From assembly GCA_933822405.4 (NCBI GenBank), contig CAKOGP040002180.1, forward strand, positions 69,695 to 133,694: a stretch of DNA of 64,000 nt. Direction: 5' to 3'. This document shows positions 61,687 to 64,000 of the stretch, one piece after another. A model generated the notes under the pieces. That model saw only the letters and a program-made list of their open reading frames with translations. It made no database searches and had not been told where the DNA came from. The position numbers were made by a program, and so were the translations under genes. Origin of the DNA: Cylindrotheca closterium (Eukaryota; Bacillariophyta; Bacillariophyceae; Bacillariales; Bacillariaceae). The number at the start of each line of letters is the position of its first letter. The first letter of the stretch is position 1.

Positions 61687-63998
61687 ATGACAAGTGACAA
61701 AAAGAGACGAAGCTTGTTCCTACTGCTTTCACAGCTTGTGCTTGTTTCTTCATTTGGTCCATCGGTTCCTCCCCAATACAGCCAAGTCCTCAAGGAAGAT
61801 ACCCTTGAGCTCAACAATCCTATCGATGAGAACAGAGCGAATCTATTAAAAGAAGATGCTAGAACGGCAGTCTTTGCGGCTAGTATCGGAATGAACGATA
61901 CCATGATTCTGGAAAAGTATCGCACCTGGTACAAGAAGCCTCTTGCTGCAGACGGGACTACCGATTTGAGTGACTACACAACCTTTCGTCGATCCTTTCT
62001 TCGCAACCTGGAACGGACGCTTAGCCCAGAGAATACTGACGTCGACGAAACTGCTTCCGCCAAAAGCACTGCAAAAACAACAGAAGAGGCTGCTACTGTT
62101 GTTGACGAACTCATGGTTCGAAGCGAATATGAAAAATGGCTCGTGAAGAACGAGAAGGAAGCCGACGAAAGTCGGTATCCACAATTTCGAAAGAACTACA
62201 TTCAGCAGTTTGAAAGGGATCTCAAGGAAGGCCAATTTTTCTCTCTAAACGAGTTTGGAGATTGCACGGAAGGTATGTAGCATACGAAGATGTTTCTCCT
62301 TGTAGTTGGAACGACGAATCAGAGCACTCACACGACTACTGGTTTCGTCTTTGACCTTTAGCCGAAGCAAATGCCATCAGGGCAGAGCGAGCAGTGGAAG
62401 AGGCCAAAATTGTTGCTGCTCAGAAAAAGGCCGAGGCAATTGCCATAATGGCAGCCAAAGCAGTCGCCGAAGCGGAGAAAATCAAGGCAGAGAAAGCACT
62501 CGCCGATGCCCAAGCCAAAGCTGCTGAAAAGGAAGCAGAGGCTAAGGCCAAGGTAGAAAAGGAAGCCGCTGAAGCGAGAGCTAAAGCTAGAGTCAAAGCT
62601 ACCAAAGAGAAGTCAGCATTTAAGGCTAGAGCTATAGAAGCGGCGGCGAAAGCTGCAGCAGCCAAAGCGGCAAAAGCAGCCAAGGCCCGAGCGGTAGAGG
62701 GAGTAGCAAAGGATGAGTTTTCGATGGCTGAAATCAAATTTGCAGATGTACCAGAGAACATCCCAGAGTCAGTGATGGCACAAAGGTACTGGGAATCAAA
62801 CATGTATACTCCATCGGTTCGAAGAGACATCTATCGTGTCCTACGTAATTCGGCGGACCTAACTGCTGGACTATCACCACAAGAAGCAACGATGCATAAA
62901 AGTATATTCTCCGTCGCACTCTTGACTCGAAAGGATTCATTCGGAAATGTGAATGGCTACGCGTTTGTCAATCGCCGTGCATTGGACGGTAGTATCCACA
63001 ACAACAAGTACACTCCTTGTGATGATTATGAAGTGTTAGAAGCTATTAAGAGCGTGGGTTATCCAACAGAACACGGGATTGCACTTACGGTGGCATTCGA
63101 AAACTATCTTTCGGGAGTCGCCGGCAAATGGGGCGATAGTGATGCTGCTACTCTATCGGTCGAATTTCTTGTTGCCTTTACAAATGAGATGACCAAGCGA
63201 TTGGACGTGAACCACAGAATTCGATCGAGCAAACTATCGGAAAGTGACGTTGCTATTCTCAAGACCGAGCCATTTTCGGCATGTGTCGACATCAAAGCAT
63301 TGCAATCATATGGAACGTATACGAATGAAGAGCCGGTATGCGGGCCTTCATTGGACCGTGTACTCAGAAGAAAACGGCCCAAAACTCAAAAGAAAATCGT
63401 GGAAGCATTGGTAAGAACCCAGTTCGATGCTGATGCAATTGAAGCAAGAGAGCAAGATTCAGCAATGTTCTCCGCATCGCTTAGAAGAGATATCTACAAG
63501 GTTCTGCGGAATCCAAACAACATACTATTTGGAGCTTCTATTCCAATCAACGAAAAGACGGATGTGCTGGGAGCTGTTCTGCTTGCACGAAAGGGTGTCG
63601 ATGGTAGCTATGATACCTTTGCTTTTGCAGATCGCCAAGACTATGAAGCGATGCCAGCATATGAAAAGGAGAATTTTTTCAAACTAGACGACAGGGAGAC
63701 CGTCGAAGCTATTTCTCACATTGGCTCAGTCAATCCAGTTTCAATTGCAGTGACAGAAGCATTTGAAGCCTATCTCTCACAGCTTGTTGTTGAATGGGGA
63801 GACCGCGACGTCGCTCATTTCTCTGTGGAATTTCTTGTTGCTTTCGGACAGGAACTTTCCAAACGGCTGGATATTAACAACCGCCTCAGATCTACAAAGG
63901 TTTCTCGAGAAGAAATGTTGCTTCTTGCTACTCATCCTTTCGCCGGTTGCGTTGATCCTGCCGTCATGCAGTACTACCAAGAAGAAAATCGGGTGTAA
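61687..63998 (+). CDS. Signal-peptide protein with Ala-rich coiled coil and two copies of a ~165-aa domain
   Basis: join(61687..62272,62362..63998), 740 aa, with one 89-bp GT-AG intron. The N-terminus is a signal peptide (RSLFLLLSQLVLVSSFGP) with an SSFGP motif like the ASAFAP plastid cleavage site. Residues about 55-190 hold two short repeats of the form W-x2-Y/N...FxxN/R-I-x2-F, ending SLNEFGDCTEG, which resembles the I29 cathepsin-propeptide motif (LNQFADLT). An Ala/Lys/Glu coiled coil covers about 196-322. Two copies of one domain follow (about 345-511 and 563-733), each with RRDIY+VLRN, AVLLxRK/ALLTRK, AFxxYLSxxxxxWGDxDxA, SVEFLVAFxxE++KRLDxNxR+RS. This domain was not recognised. The stop is two bases before the window end. 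Confidence 0.78.
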
Positions 63999-64000
63999 CG

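Overview
The window looks like nuclear DNA of a photosynthetic stramenopile, most likely a pennate diatom. Reasons: many intron-poor genes with short GT-AG introns (about 55-240 bp); two proteins with the diatom-abundant DUF6824 signature; several proteins with an N-terminal signal peptide followed by an ASAF-like phenylalanine (plastid bipartite targeting); a plastid fibrillin; a BspA-type leucine-rich-repeat protein; and ordinary eukaryotic housekeeping genes (ORC1, IWS1, V-ATPase proteolipid, HOOK, SGF29, VAP, CUL4). The species cannot be fixed from sequence alone. No rRNA, tRNA, CRISPR array, intact transposon or prokaryotic operon was seen. All functional names rest on my reading of motifs; no database search was run.

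Layout. 0-7.1 kb: the 3' end of a coiled-coil gene (+), then a very large five-exon ORC1 gene (-), about 2,123 aa, whose N-terminal three quarters is a string of about six BAH-like modules. 7.1-13.6 kb: a tandem array (+) of four members of a leucine-rich-repeat-like family; one is intact and three are pseudogenes in different states of decay. 13.8-15.9 kb: a MYND/TPR gene inside the array's repeat framework and a plastid fibrillin. 16.2-24.3 kb (-): UDP-glucuronate 4-epimerase, a six-exon two-RRM glycine-rich RNA-binding protein, IWS1 and V-ATPase subunit c''. 25-34.6 kb: HOOK (+), a large LamG/WW membrane protein (-), a sulfotransferase-like protein (+), a BspA-like LRR protein (-) and a putative plastid protein (+). 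36.4-40.9 kb: a DUF6824 protein (+) and a secreted aldehyde dehydrogenase of GAPN type (-). 41.2-45.1 kb: a second cluster of the same LRR-like family, a tandem pair with one pseudogene and one intact copy. 45.3-64 kb: a small DUF6824 protein, a PPR protein, SGF29, an RI-type LRR protein, VAP, a RING membrane protein, an unknown nuclear protein, CUL4, a signal-peptide-bearing SLC25 carrier and a 740-aa protein with an internal duplication.

The most notable signals are (1) the multi-BAH ORC1; (2) a perfect E2F-type palindrome in the divergent promoter between ORC1 and the LRR-like array, with E2F-like sites kept in the matching region of the other array members; (3) a leader shared by the intact array gene and the unrelated MYND gene; and (4) two separate clusters of one gene family, each reduced to one intact copy.
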